A stretch of 64,000 bases of DNA from Aplectana chamaeleonis (taxonomy: Eukaryota > Nematoda > Chromadorea > Rhabditida > Cosmocercidae). The notes below the pieces were generated by a model. The model had not been told where the DNA came from and did not search any database. It saw only the letters and a program-made list of their open reading frames with translations. The translations under genes and the position numbers were made by a program. Shown here one piece after another: positions 42,676-54,600 of the stretch. The stretch lies in NCBI GenBank assembly GCA_029168955.1, contig JAPDOI010000176.1:488501-552500 (forward strand), in the 5' to 3' direction. Numbering within the stretch: position 1 is the stretch's first letter; each line of letters begins with the position of its first letter.

Positions 42676-44786
42676 CTAAAACCACAAAATTTTCCGTTGT
42701 CAGATCATCGAAGGACTACACAGTACACAGAAGGCGGTTGTTGCGTGTTTCCCATAAGCATACTAAACGAAGGCAAGTTTGTATTTTCCCCCAAATTTTA
42801 AGGAAAAAAACCACCAAAACCTTGGAACATGGTTCTGTCCTCACAGAAACATAAATAAGCGTAAAGTCTTTACCATGAATTTGAGCAGAAGTAAAAAAAG
42901 TTCTGTTAGTTCCATTTTTTTTGTTATTCCTGCGGTTATCTATGATTAAGACTTTTGGTGTAATAATAATATATGTGTGTGTGTGGGGGAATTTACCATT
43001 GCTCCACGTTTTAAGAAGTTTTTCTCCAAATTTGAGAAACAAAATTGGAAGTTGGCCTTTCTTTTATGGCGCAACCTACAGTATGCTTATTGTTAGTGGA
43101 AATACGCAACCGCACATTCGCTTTATACCGCTGCCGTGAACTGTTCACAACACACCGCAAAACTGTTTTGGCAGTTTTGAAACTTGGCTGAGAACAGGGT
43201 CAGGCACAGTGTTGGTCCAGGTTGTCCGGAACAACGACCCCCCTTTGAGAAAGACATACTTTCGGTCAAAAAAACGACCCCTTGGAAAGTGGATAAAAAG
43301 TGGTAACGCCTGAATCACCGAGGTGCCGCTCAGCAGTAAATGTTTCCGCACCGATTTACTACTTTAAAAGCAACTATACCGAGCGTAGTTGTGATCGCGG
43401 GCATTTTTAGCCCGAGCGAAGGACAATGAGTGTGTCCGAAGGAGCGACGAAAAGGCAAAAAACTCTGTTTTAGCACGTGTGAAGGAGGTGAAAGATCAAC
43501 TTTCCCAGATTAGGCTGCCACAGTGCTCATTTGGAAGAGGATCACAATGTAAAGTTGTAGGCCGAGTTTTAGTTTGATTGGTCCCGTTTGAGCCGAAAAC
43601 GGAACGACGGTGATCTCGGATCGTTCAGAGCCTAAATCACTGAGGCGCCGCTCAGCAGGAATAGTTTCCAGACTATTTTTTTCTGCTTTTGTAGAGTCTA
43701 TTCTGAGCGTGGTTGTGATCGCAGGCATTCTGAGCCTGAGCGAAGAACGATGAGTGCGTCTATCGGGGCGTCGAACCTGCAAAAAACATAAATTTTTACT
43801 TTTGCCGCCTCCATCAATTAATCGTACATACTTGTAAATATCGTCAATGATTCTGAGCGTGGTTTGCGGTTGCCATAAGGCCAAATTTTCATACCAGTTT
43901 GATATCTAGCTTCAGTTTTCATACACTCGATTGATTATGTTAACCCTATATGCCTTAATTGCAGGGTAAGACAAGTGTGGGCTCAAATTGAAGAGCTCTC
44001 GATGCTGAATCCGAATATGCTCCCAGCTCCACGAACAGGCCACATCGAACTGAGTTATGACAAGGCGGCGGTTTGCGGCACAGTGAAACGCCGCAAACGC
44101 AGAAGTCGCGGGCGGTATTGTATGCACCACAATAGAAGAATCGAAAAATGCTTGCGTATCGCAAACCACAGAAACTACCTTGATGGTATCGATCCAGTCG
44201 CGCACTTTCAGGAAAGAACGCTCAGAAGACACATCGTAGACAAGAATCGCCCCATCAGCACGTCGAAAGTATGACTTGCACAGCGAACGGAATCTTGTGT
44301 GAAATACGAGATAGATAAACAAACAAGGCTTCAAACCACAACCCTAAAGTGAATCCTACGAGCAAGATACGTAATGACAACTCTCACCTCTCCTGGCCGG
44401 CCGTGTCCCATAATTGAAGAGCTACATTTCTTCCATCAACATTAACAGTTTTCACATGGAAGTCCACACCTAAGGATCGAGATCTTTGTGATTTTCTTTA
44501 CTGTGGGAAGGAATTATATCCGCCGTCACGATAATGCAAAGCTTAGAGCGTTGAGATGGCCTATATTTCAATCTACTTTGTGGTGAAAGCAGTGATGCCC
44601 GCTGGGCAGAACAATTCGGCCAACATCGAAAAGGGTAAAAAAAAACTAACCGAGAGTACTGGGAAGGTTTGCGCAATGTTTGCCGCTAACGAGTCTCATC
44701 ACCAAACTGCTTTTGCCGACAGCTGCTTCGCCGCACATCACAACCCGAAAAGTACGCTCTGCTGGTCCTGTGGCGGGATGAAGGCC
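42568..44786 (-). CDS. rsef-1: RASEF/Rab45-like small GTPase, partial gene (four exons)
   Basis: Four exons on the minus strand (44786-44651, 44469-44388, 44293-44179, 42675-42568) join in consistent phase, each with GT...AG introns of 181, 94 and 1503 bp. Together they give about 147 residues of a Rab-type G domain. P-loop GEAAVGKS, switch [10 protein letters not shown] and the guanine-specificity motif NKCD are intact. The stretch [20 protein letters not shown] and the following DWIDTIK are characteristic of RASEF/Rab45, a membrane-traffic GTPase whose long forms carry EF-hands and coiled coil; C. elegans rsef-1 is the likely counterpart. The C-terminal SAK-type motif and the N-terminal exons were not found, so the gene is incomplete here, by distance or by truncation. 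Expression cannot be judged. Confidence 0.8.
42676..44178. other. 1.5-kb Rab intron with direct repeats and an MITE end
   Basis: Two diverged direct copies start at about 43308 and 43628, each with ctgaatcac.gaggygccgctcagcag, then gtggttgtgatcgc.ggcat and gagcgaag.acgatgagtg. At 43925-44123 a segment resembles the end of a CAATACC-family element (cactcgattgattatgttaaccctatatgc near its start, as at 7616 in the foldback; ggcggtattg at its end). The minus frame 43510-43884 is repeat-derived, not an exon. Confidence 0.5.
44179..44293 (-). CDS. rsef-1: Rab exon with the RASEF-like helix
   Basis: It runs from acceptor cacacaag to donor gtagtt. It encodes [20 protein letters not shown] and the following [18 protein letters not shown]. 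This region is most diagnostic for RASEF/Rab45 among Rab proteins. The open frame continues into the intron without meaning. Confidence 0.9.
44388..44469 (-). CDS. rsef-1: Rab exon with switch I end and switch II (G3)
   Basis: It runs from acceptor atccttag to donor gtgaga. It encodes [19 protein letters not shown] and WDTAGQE, completing G3 (DTAGQ). The glutamine needed for GTP hydrolysis is present. Phases match the flanking exons on both sides. Confidence 0.9.
44651..44786 (-). CDS. rsef-1: Rab exon with P-loop (G1)
   Basis: The acceptor tttatcag precedes 44786. The exon translates in phase 0 to 45 residues, including [20 protein letters not shown], and ends one base into a glycine codon before gttagt. 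A second acceptor 18 bases further on (cgccacag) would also keep phase. The residues before RTFRVV are not conserved with anything I recognise. Confidence 0.8.
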
Positions 44787-45284
44787 CTGATAAAGGAGGA
44801 TCCTCACATGAAAACAGTAAAATGAAAATATGACATGAGTTTCTTATCAGGAAGAATTCCGGTCCGCGATTGCAAACGACCGCTGTTGCAGCACGCGGCT
44901 GAAAGATAGTTGTGCTGGGATCACAAGGTCACAGGTTGATTTATCGTTGTCTTTACGCCATACAAGCTGCGTGCTGCAGCCAGGGTACTGCACGAGATGC
45001 GGGCCGGCTAGTTTTGCTTACCCCCTCCCTCCTCCAGTGCCAGTTTTTCACAGTGTTTCTCAGTCCCCCCACGAGCGTGAGTATGTCAACTTGACCTTTT
45101 TCTGTCCCCCCCCCCCCACCTAGAGCTGATGTGTTCAAACAGTTTATCCAGCAGATTTGCCTCTAATGTTTCATTGCAGTAGAATTACTCTTATCGTATT
45201 CAAATGACTTGAAAAATATCTAAATTGGAAGCTTGACGTCAGTGCTCGAGAATGCAAAAGTATTTGTAACTGGTAATAGGCCCT
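44787..45284. other. Region upstream of the Rab P-loop exon
   Basis: N-terminal exons encoding EF-hands or coiled coil were looked for on the minus strand and not found. A run of ten or more C (45107-45118) and pyrimidine-rich sequence lie at about 45020-45120. Confidence 0.3.
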
Positions 45285-45640
45285 CACTAAGATGGACGCT
45301 GAAGTGATCCACACTGTAGGGACCCTCACCTAACTGCAGGTGCGGTCCCGCCATGGTTCATACTTGTGCAAAGCACGGATCACGGGAGTAGGATATTTGA
45401 GTTGAGCGGGGTTGATTTACCCTATGTATTCACTTTCACCGTCTAAGATGGAAGCTCAAGGGATCTACACTGTATGGGCCCATACTTGGCTGCAGGTGCG
45501 GTCCCGCCTGAGTTCATATTTTTTGCGAAGTATAAGTCACGAAGGTAGGATATTTGAGTCGAGCGTGGTCGATTTAACCGATATACCAACTTTCATCCAG
45601 TAAGAAGGAAGGTGAAGGGCGCCACACTGTAGGCGTAAAC
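45285..45640. repeat. About 155-bp tandem repeat, two and a half copies
   Basis: The markers aagatgga.gctgaag/caag, ctgcaggtgcggtcccgcc (45336 and 45491) and aggatatttgagt.gagcg recur at about 155 bp. A partial third copy begins near 45600. No gene is evident. Confidence 0.7.
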
Positions 45641-46430
45641 GTCGAAAAAAAAACGTCTAAGTCCTTGAAAAAGTAGGTTTTTTTTTGGAAAGATTATAAG
45701 TCCTACGCGCTGGGAGCTACTCACCGTTTTTTTTAGTTTGAATCATTGGTTGGGCCCGCCTGAGAACGTATGTAAAGTTTGTTGAGTTACCAACGCATAA
45801 TTGTGAAGACATGGGAGATCGAAAGCCTCGAATTCCATCAAAAGATGCCGGCCCTCAGGCAGACAACTGGCACCAAGTGAGAGAAGTCTCGTCATGGAGA
45901 CAATGTTCTAATGCTGTCAGCGATCTGACCGAAACTTCAATGGCTGTCGTCGGTAGGCACGATTCGAACTCGGAATCGTTTTGTAGTTTTCTTACTCAGC
46001 TTAGAGAGGATTTCCTTCCGATCACAATGATGTCTCCAGAAACGCTGACAACCCACCACGAACGGAGTTACGCCCCCTCGAAGAGTATGATTTTAACAAG
46101 CAACAATTTCCTGAACGAAATGTCTCGGACCTGTATGTTCACGTCATTCGCAGCCATTGCACAGGAGTTGCCTTCAATATAAAGCTGGACCAAAAACAGA
46201 CGGAAAAACATAGATTTCGAATAAAATTCATCGCGCGTCCTATTCCTATCGAGGTCGAAAGCTTGTCGGTGGGCGTTACCCTTTTTTCTTTCCTTGAGAA
46301 ATTGTAGGCTTTTATCTCGTTTTTCTCTCGCTTATTCACGCAAAATGAGATCCCGCGCTTGGCAATGTTGCTATACGTCGGGCTACATATGATATCAAAA
46401 ATCACCAATGAGGCTAGGCTGTGCCTTCAA
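45641..46430. other. Repeat-derived spacer
   Basis: The frame 45811-46182 (123 codons) includes segments similar to TTAA-type MITE interiors (for example acaatgatgtctccagaaac) and is not a gene. About 46310-46405 resembles the right end of the element at 21715-22047. Confidence 0.35.
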
Positions 46431-46885
46431 AGACGCAGTCCTAGCTCAGGGGCGAAATGTGAGAAAACCACATAATTCTGAACTAGACCCACTCATATAA
46501 TGCCTGCGAGCTCTCAATTCCTCCGAATGAGCGAGATGTAGGAGAAAGCCACCCTAGGGCTCCCACATCAGGAGGCCCCTTTTACTATCTTTCGAGCTAA
46601 ACAGTGGCCAGATGAGCGATGGTTTCCGATGAGTAACCCCGTTCTTCCCTTCATTCCCTGCCTCACTCTTTATTCAGGTCGGCTCGCATACACCGGTTGC
46701 AAATGACGGAAGTTGCAAGCCTCGGACAACTCGCCCACAATGCTTCCGCAGCTCAATTTTTGAGGGGCCATACCTTTGTTCTCAGGGGGTCTTGTGCGAT
46801 TCCAGAGATACTATTGTAGTCAGCGTGGAACTGTTCTGAGGAAAGCCAGAAAACGGAACAACGACTATGAGGTTGAACTGTGCCT
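46431..46885. mobile_element. AGGCACAG-type MITE
   Basis: The left end AGACGCAGTCCTAGCTCAGG and the inverted right end ggttgaactgtgcct are flanked by TCAA (mutated) and TTAA (46886-46889). The body is collinear with E5 at 24363-24784. Confidence 0.7.
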
Positions 46886-47218
46886 TTAACGTCTTCTCGC
46901 GATCATCCGAGCCTTTTGCTCAAAGCCATTTGCCAGCCATACTCCCTCGATCAGCCCAGAGAGGCCTTACAGCGACGTCCGCCCAACCGGTGTCACTATC
47001 TAAGTTAAAGGAGTGGAAGTTAATAAAATACACGTGATAACGTGGCGATTCCTGGCGATCAACTCTTAATTTCCTTGAAGTCGATTGGCAAAATTTCGCT
47101 CCAAAAAAAATTTTCGGTGGTTTTTTGCTTGCCGTTTTTTCAATGTAGCTGTTGTATGGGATAAAAAAAACCCAAAAATAAAAGATCCGTAGTGAACAAT
47201 GCCGTAGTAAATGAGTTA

Positions 47219-50200
47219 CGGGCTACCGACGGGCTGGAAAACTTAGGTGGTAACCATGGAGAGTCTCTTAGGAAATAACGATGAAGCTACCGCATCCGGG
47301 GCAGCCGATGCGCCAGCACTAGGGAACCAGGGTGTTGGTGAGAAGAATGCTACTGGCCAAAATGCAAGACGACTGGTGACGCCGAAAAAGAGTTGCGGAT
47401 CGGAGCGTGGAACGTGAGAACGGGATATTGCGTTGGACAAAAAGAAGTAATTGCCAGGGAGCTGTCGAGGTCCAAAGTATCGATTGCTGCGCTTTCCGAG
47501 CTCAGAATGAGCGGTTGTGGAACGGTGACCATCCAGGTTCCAGGAAGTGACGAAAAGATGGTGCTGTATTACTCCGGTGATGAGCGGCATCATCAAGGCG
47601 TTGGATTCATGCTAAACAGGGACGCAGCTGGAAGCGTGATAACGTTTGAGCCGATTTCTGGCAGGATTGCTGTCCTAGTCTTGAGCGGAACGATAAAAAC
47701 CCATTTTGTGTCTGTCTATGCGCCCACGGAGCCGAGTTCTGACATCGACAAAGACGCGTTCTACGCACAACTCCAAGACGTTCTGAATTCGATCCCGAGA
47801 ACCGATGTTACCATTGTAGCGGGCGATTTCAACGCAAGAGTCGGAACTGTTAGAACCGGATGGGAAGGAGTGCTGGGAAGGTTCAGCGTCGGTGAAATGA
47901 ACGATAACGGTTTACGTCTGCTTTCGTTTGCAGCGTTCAACGGGCTTACGATTGGAAACAGTCTATTTCAACATCCCCGGAAACATCAGTTAACATGGAG
48001 GAGTTCGACGGGACATGATATAGCCACCTTAGATTACGTGCTGGTGAACTCTCGTTTCAGGTCTTCACTCAAAGACGTGCGAGCCATGAGAGGACCTGAC
48101 TGTGGATCGGACCACTATCTCTTGCGCGCTGTAATGAAGCTTCGTTTACGGCGACCCAGGCGTGTGGTGCCTCCTAGAAAGAAACTGGACTGGTCCCACT
48201 TGCTGACACCTGGAACAAGAGAAGCGTTTCAAGTCGCGCTGTCAAATCGCTTTGCAGTGCTTCAAGATGCATTGTCCGTAGACGAATATGAGGAGCAAAC
48301 AGTTGATGTCGTTCTGCAATGTGCAGAGCCTCTCTGCCCGGTTATTCGCCGGCGAACACAGCCATGGATATCGGACGAGTCTCTCCGCCTCGTGGATGAG
48401 CGGAAACGAGTGAAGCTAACCAACTTCGCACGTTATCGGCAACTATGTCAAGAGCTTCGTCGTAAGTTGAAAGAGGAGAGAGAGTCGTACTGGAACAAGA
48501 TGGCCGACGAACTGGAGGAGGCGGCTGGAAGAAATAACTACCGCACATTGTACGGCACACTGAACCGTCTCAGAAAGAAGACCAATCCGGCCAGCGATTG
48601 CATCAGGAATACGGACGGGTCCTTTGTGCGTTCTGTGGATGAGCGCCTGTTACGATGGAAGCAGTTCTTCAGCGAGCTTTACAGTCACGATGCACCACCA
48701 GGCCCGCTTGACGAACCGATACCAGTTGAAGTGTCACAGCAGGCGATGCTTGACTCTGAACCCACTCTGGACGAAGTGAGAGCCGCGATTCAGCGTCTCA
48801 AAACCGAAAGGCGCCTGGTGTAGACAACGTTACTGCTGAAGCGATCAAGGCAGGTGGTGATGTGTAACAACGACGGTTACATCAGCTGATCCTCCTCGTA
48901 TGGCAGTCAGAAAACGTCCCATCTACCTGTGCCCATTCACAAAAAGGGTGATGCCAGGGACTGTAAAAACTATCGCGGAATCAGTCTGTTATCAATCGTT
49001 GGTAAAGTCTTCACGAGGATAATCCAGTCCAGACTTCAACGCCATCGAGAGCATACCAGTCGCGAGGAACAGGCAGGATTTCGTCCTGGTCGAGGCTGCA
49101 GCGATCAAATATTCGCACTTCGTCAACTTTTGGAGGAAAGGATCCGCTGTGGAAAGCGGGTTGTTATTACCTTCATCGACTTCAAGTCGGCCTTTGACTG
49201 CGTGCACTGGCCTGCCTTGTGGAGAACATTGGAGTGCGAACACGTTCCGGAGAAAATTGTGAAGCTCCTGCAGGAACATACAGCGGTTCAACTAGCTGCA
49301 TTCGCGTCGGGGACAAGCTTTCCGAAGAATTTGCGGTCAATGCAGGAGTCCGGCAAGGAGATGTGATTTCGCCGCTGCTATTCAACACTGTGGTCGACGC
49401 CATTATGAGAAAGGTTTTCAAAGATAGAAGAGGAGTCCAATATGGCGATAACGAGTTCCTCACAGACTTGATGTTTGCGGACGACAGCGCTGTGTTCACC
49501 GATACTGATATGGAAGCTACGAATTTGATGAAGGATATAGCAGATATCGCGGATTCGTACGGTCTACGGATAAATAAGGACAAGACCAAAGTCATGACGT
49601 CAGACGGTTCACGTGCTTCTGTGTTCTTCGAAGGAGCTGAGCTCCAGCAAGTTGAGGAGTTCAAGTACTTAGGATCGGTGGTGCAACAGCGCAAGGTAGT
49701 GGCCACAACTGAGATACAGTGCAGGATCGGGCAGGCGTGTGCTGCTTTTGCTTCACTAGGCTGGTGGCTGTGGAAAAAGGGCAATGTGTCAATCAAGACC
49801 AAGATGCGGATCTTCCGATCTCTTATAATGCCGATTCTATTGTACGGCTCAGAGTCGTGGACCTTGCTCAAGTCGGATCTCAGCAAGCTAGAGGTCTTCC
49901 AAATGCGGTGTTTGCGGCGAATTCTCGGAACAACGTTAAGAGATCGCATACGCAACGACGTTATGCGAGACAGCTGCGACCATCAACCGACAATCGAGGA
50001 ACAAATCCGAACGAAAAGGTTGCGCTGGTTTGGACACGTATGCAGAATGGAAGCCAGTCGACTACCGCACAGCTTGCTATGGAGAAAACGCCCAAAACCA
50101 TGGAAGGTCGAGAGAACTGCCCCGAAGAAGACGTGGGTGAAGCAAGTCGAAGCTGATCTGAAATCTCAACGGTGCAGTGTCGTTAACGCTAAAATAATTG

Positions 50201-50333
50201 CGGCTAATCGTTCTGAATGGAAGCGTATCGTTCAGGCCACTGGAGCTCCTATGGCACCTACAGCAGTGTACTGGTTGAGAGGTCATCCCGCTCCGCCAGC
50301 CGCCAGCTAATGGGATGAGTGAGTGAGTGAGTG
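47219..50333 (+). mobile_element. RTE-clade retrotransposon copy D (second lineage)
   Basis: A 13-bp duplication agtaaatgagtta flanks it (47206-47218, 50334-50346). It is 3115 bp long, with no LTRs, and ends in a short GAGT tandem tail (tgggatgagtgagtgagtg), typical of RTE elements. Its protein is clearly different from copies A-C. The clean duplication and full length point to a recent insertion, although its frame is broken. Confidence 0.95.
47258..50310 (+). pseudogene. RTE copy D polyprotein (endonuclease and reverse transcriptase), frame broken
   Basis: ATG 47258 opens a short N-terminal stretch. A one-base homopolymer change near 47385 (AAAAA) shifts to the main frame 47393-48823, with the endonuclease: IGAWNVRTG, AGDFNARVG and SDHYLLRA. 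Breaks near 48800, 48867 and 49280-49340 split the RT: KNYRGISLLSIVGKVF, FIDFKSAFDCVHW (motif A), GVRQGDVISPLLF (motif B) and FADD at 49474-49485 (motif C). The C-terminal part has MPILLYGSESWTLLK and RLRWFGHVCRM, as in other RTE proteins. All catalytic motifs are recognisable. Confidence 0.9.
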
Positions 50334-50368
50334 AGTAAATGAGTTAGCTGGAAAAATCCTGGCTTTAA

Positions 50369-50853
50369 AGGCACAGAACACCCAGAAAATTATTTTTCGG
50401 ATTTCATGCTGATTTTGGAAAGAGTCACACACTGATCACAGTGGAATCTCTGGGATCGTCCTAGACCCCCTATGAACTGAGTTATGGCTTCTTAAAAATA
50501 CCTATATTTTAAGGGTGAAAAATTGGTGGACGAGTTGTCTCGAGCCTATACTTCTCTTCATTCGCAATCGTTGCGAGAGAACTAGCCAGGATAGGGAGAC
50601 AGTCCGGCAAAGGACTGATGAACGAGGACTTGTTGAGAATTCATCCATCCGTCTAGCCGCTATCGAGTTCGAAAATCTGCTAATGGGTGTGGCCCGTGGT
50701 GGTGAGGGAAGGAGGTCGGGCCTGTGGTTGTCGCTTATATCTCGCTTATTTAGAGGATTTGAGATCTCGCACTTGGCACGTGTTATATAGGAGAAGTCTA
50801 CAACACAATCAAATAAAAATCACAAAATTCATGTTAGAGGGTGTACTGTGCCT
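50369..50853. mobile_element. AGGCACAG-type TTAA MITE
   Basis: The left end AGGCACAGAACACCCAGAAA and the inverted right end gtgtactgtgcct are flanked by TTAA (50365-50368, 50854-50857). Its complement matches the MITE at 27851 that received the Tc1-like element. The right TTAA is shared with the next element. Confidence 0.85.
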
Positions 50854-50857
50854 TTAA

Positions 50858-51324
50858 AGGCGGTGTTTACGAAGAAAAAGTTGGACGTTTTTCTTGACTA
50901 AAACGTAAGCTTTGGGTCCCTAAAAGAAGATTAAGAACGGAAATGCGACGAAAAACGGCCGGTAAGTGGGTGAAAATCTCGTGGGCCAGACAACCCATTG
51001 GGCCACTCCGCACACATCCTATAATAGTTGCCCTGAGTTCGTGGTTAGATGAGCGATGGTTTCTGATCAAAACCCCCGCTCTTCCCTTCATTCTCAACTT
51101 CTCTCTTTACTCAGGTCAGCTCGCACACATCGGCCGCAAAAAAAACGGAAGTTACAAGCCTCGGACAACTCGTCCACAATGCTTCCCTTGCTAAAATTCG
51201 AGGGACCATAACCCCGTCTCCAGGGAGTTTTGTACGATTCCAGGGACATTATTGAAATCAGCATGAGACCTTTTTCAAGAGAGGCGGAAAAACAGAAAAA
51301 CGACTTTTATCGTGAACACTGCCT
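50858..51324. mobile_element. AGGCGGTG-type TTAA MITE
   Basis: The left end AGGCGGTGTTTACGAAGAAA and the inverted right end TCGTGAACACTGCCT are flanked by TTAA (50854-50857, 51325-51328). The interior includes ctcggacaactcgtccacaatg, shared by the whole family. It abuts the preceding MITE with a single TTAA between them. Confidence 0.85.
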
Positions 51325-51328
51325 TTAA

Positions 51329-51699
51329 TACACTAGACCTTATACCTTATCGTTTGAAACCTTTCACACCCCCTGAAAAGTGCCTTTGAAGGGAATTTTC
51401 CTGGTGTGGACTCTTCCCTAAAATGCACTGTTACCTACTGTTACCTAAAACAGCTGGGCCCACAAATAGGTTCCGAGAAAACGCGAATATTAACGCAGAA
51501 ACCGCACCAGGAAAATTTTCTTCCAAGGGTGGGGTAGGTTTTAACCTCTCGGGTATATAGCGTTGTTTCTTGAAGCTAGGATTTTTCCGGGTACCTCCTT
51601 TAAAACCCATGTTACTGTAGTTCTGAAATCCTAATTGGGCTCGTTGACTTTGACCTTTCCCCATATTTTTCCGCTACCAGTGTAGCGGTCTTCGGCGTT
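51329..51699. repeat. Inverted repeat pair before the satellite
   Basis: At about 51382 gaagggaattttcctggtgt, and at about 51510 its inverted copy ccgcaccaggaaaattttct, enclose about 110 bp. This suggests a small MITE without clear target duplication. Confidence 0.45.
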
Positions 51700-54600
51700 A
51701 CTCTGAGACGGTAAACTTACTCGTTGGCCGCTACCCCTGTCCCATCTCATCAGAAAAAGCACAGTCTACAACATGTTTCGGCAATTTTAGCGAAAAATCA
51801 ATAATATCGATCGAAATGGTGAACAGTAAGTAATTTACTCGTTGACCATTTTCCCTATCTCACACCATCAGAAAAAGCACAGTCTACAACATGTTTTGGC
51901 GATTTGTGCGAAAAATCAATAATATCCATCAATATGGTAAACAGTAAGTAATTTACTCGTTGGCCACTACCACTGTCCTATCTCATCAGAAAAAGCACTG
52001 TCTACAACATGTTTCGGCAATTTAAGCGAAAAATCAATACTATCGATCGATATGGTAAACAGTAAGTAATTTACTCGTTGACTACGTTCCCTATCTCACC
52101 CCATCAGAAAAAGCAAAGTCTACAACATGTTTTGGCAATTTAGGCAAAAAATCGTTAATATCGATCGATAAGATAAACAGTAAGTAACTTACTCGTTGGC
52201 CACTACCCCTGCCCCATCTCATCAGAAAAAGCACAGTCTACAACATGTTTCGGCAATTTTAGCGAAAAATCAATAATATCGATCGAAATGGTGAACAGTA
52301 AGTAATTTACTCGTTGACCATTTTCCCTATCTCACACCATCAGAAAAAGCACAGTCTACAACATGTTTTGGCGATTTGTGCGAAAAATCAATAATATCCA
52401 TCGATATGGTAAACAGTAAGTAATTTACTCGTTGGCCACTACCACTGTCCTATCTCATCAGAAAAAGCACTGTCTACAACATGTTTTGGCAATTTAAGCG
52501 AAAAATCAATACTATCGATCGATATGGTAAACAGTAAGTAATTTACTCGTTGACTACGTTCCCTATCTCACCCCATCAGAAAAAGCAAAGTCTACAACAT
52601 GTTTTGGCAATTTAGGCAAAAAATCGTTAATATCGATCGATAAGATAAACAGTAAGTAACTTACTCGTTGGCCACTACCCCTGCCCCATCTCATCAGAAA
52701 AAGCACAGTCTACAACATGTTTTGGCAATTTAAGCGAAAAACAATACTATCGATCGATATGGTAAACAGTAAGTAATTTACTCGTTGACCACTTTCCCTA
52801 TCTCAGCCCGGCGGGAAAAACACAGCCTACAACATGCTTCCGCGATTTGTGCGAAAAAGTCAATAATATCGATCGATATGGTAAACAGTAAGTAATTTAC
52901 CCGTTGGCCACTACGACTGTCCTATCTCATCAGGAAAAGCACTGTCTACAACATCTTTTGGTGATTCAAGCGAAAAATCGTTACTATCGATCGATATGGT
53001 GAACAGTAAGTAATTTACTCGTTGACCACTTTCCCTATCTCACCCCATCAGAAAAAGCACTAACTACAACATGTTTTGGCGATTTAAGCGAAAAATCGTT
53101 AATATCGATCGATATGGTAAACAGTAAATAACTCACTCGTTGGCTGTCCCATCTCATCAGAAAAAGCACAGTCTACAACATCTTTTGGTGATTCAAGCGA
53201 AAAATCGTTAATATCGATCGATATGGTAAACAGTAAATAACTCACTCGTTGGCTGTCCCATCTCATCAGAAAAAGCACAGTCTACAACATGTTTTGGCGA
53301 TTTGTGCGAAAAATCAATAATATCGATCGATATGGTAAACAGTAAGTAATTTACTCGTTGGCCACTACCACTGTCCTATCTCATCAGAAAAAGCACTGTC
53401 TACAACATGTTTTGGCAATTTAAGCGAAAAATCAATACTATCGATCGATATGGTAAACAGTAAGTAATTTACTCGTTGACCACTTTCCCTATTTCACCCC
53501 ATCAGAAAAACACAGCCTACAACATGTTTTGGCGATTTAAGCGAAAAATCGTTAATATCGATCGATATGGTAAACAGTAAGTAACTTACTCGTTGGCCAC
53601 TACCCCTGCCCCATCTCATCAGAAAAAGCACAATATACAACATGTTTTGGAAATTCAAGCGAAAAATCAATACTATCGATCGATATGGTAAACAGTAAGT
53701 AATTTACTCGTTGACCACTTTCCCTATCTCAGCCCGGCGGGAAAAACACAGCCTACAACGTGCTTTCGCGATTTGTGCGAAAAAATCAATAATATCGATC
53801 GATATGGTAAACAGTAAGTAATTTACTCGTTGACCACTTTCCCTATTTCACCCCATCAGAAAAAGCACAGTCTACAACACGTTTTGGCGACTTAAGCGAA
53901 AAATCGTTAATATCGATCGATATGGTAAACAGTAAGTAATTTACTCGTTGGCCACTACCACTGTCCTATCTCATCAGAAAAAGCACTGTCTACAACATGT
54001 TTTGGCAATTTAAGCGAAAAATCAATACTATCGATCGATATGGTAAACAGTAAGTAATTTACTCGTTGACCACGTTCCCTATCTCACCCCATCAGAAAAA
54101 GCAAAGTCTACAACATGTTTTGGCAATTTAAGCAAAAAATCGTTAATATCGATCGATATGATAAACAGTAAGTAACTTACTCGTTGGCCACTACCCCTGC
54201 CCCATCTCATCAGAAAAAGCACAGTCTACAACATGTTTTGGAAATTTAAGCGAAAAATCAATACTATCGATCGATATGGTAAACAGTAAGTAATTTACTC
54301 GTTGACCACTTTCCCTATCTCAGCCCGGCGGGAAAACACAGCCTACAACGTGCTTTCGCCATTTGTGCGAAAAAATCAATAATATCGATCGATATGGTAA
54401 ACAGTAAGTAATTTACTCGTTGACCACTTTCCCTATTTCACCCCATCAGAAAAAGCACAGTCTACAGCACGTTTTGGCGACTTAAGCGAAAAATCGTTAA
54501 TATCGATCGATATGGTAAACAGTAAGTAACTTACTCGTTGGCTGTCCCATCTCATCAGAAAAAGCACAGTCTACAACATGTTTTGGCGATTTAAGCGAAA

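Noticed and set aside
43510..43884. 124-codon minus-strand frame in the Rab intron, considered as an exon
   Set aside because: It lies over a diverged direct repeat, and exons 3 and 4 already join in phase without it.
49182..49955. 257-codon minus-strand frame in copy D
   Set aside because: Antisense shadow of the RT region of copy D, whose plus-strand frame contains the catalytic FADD motif.
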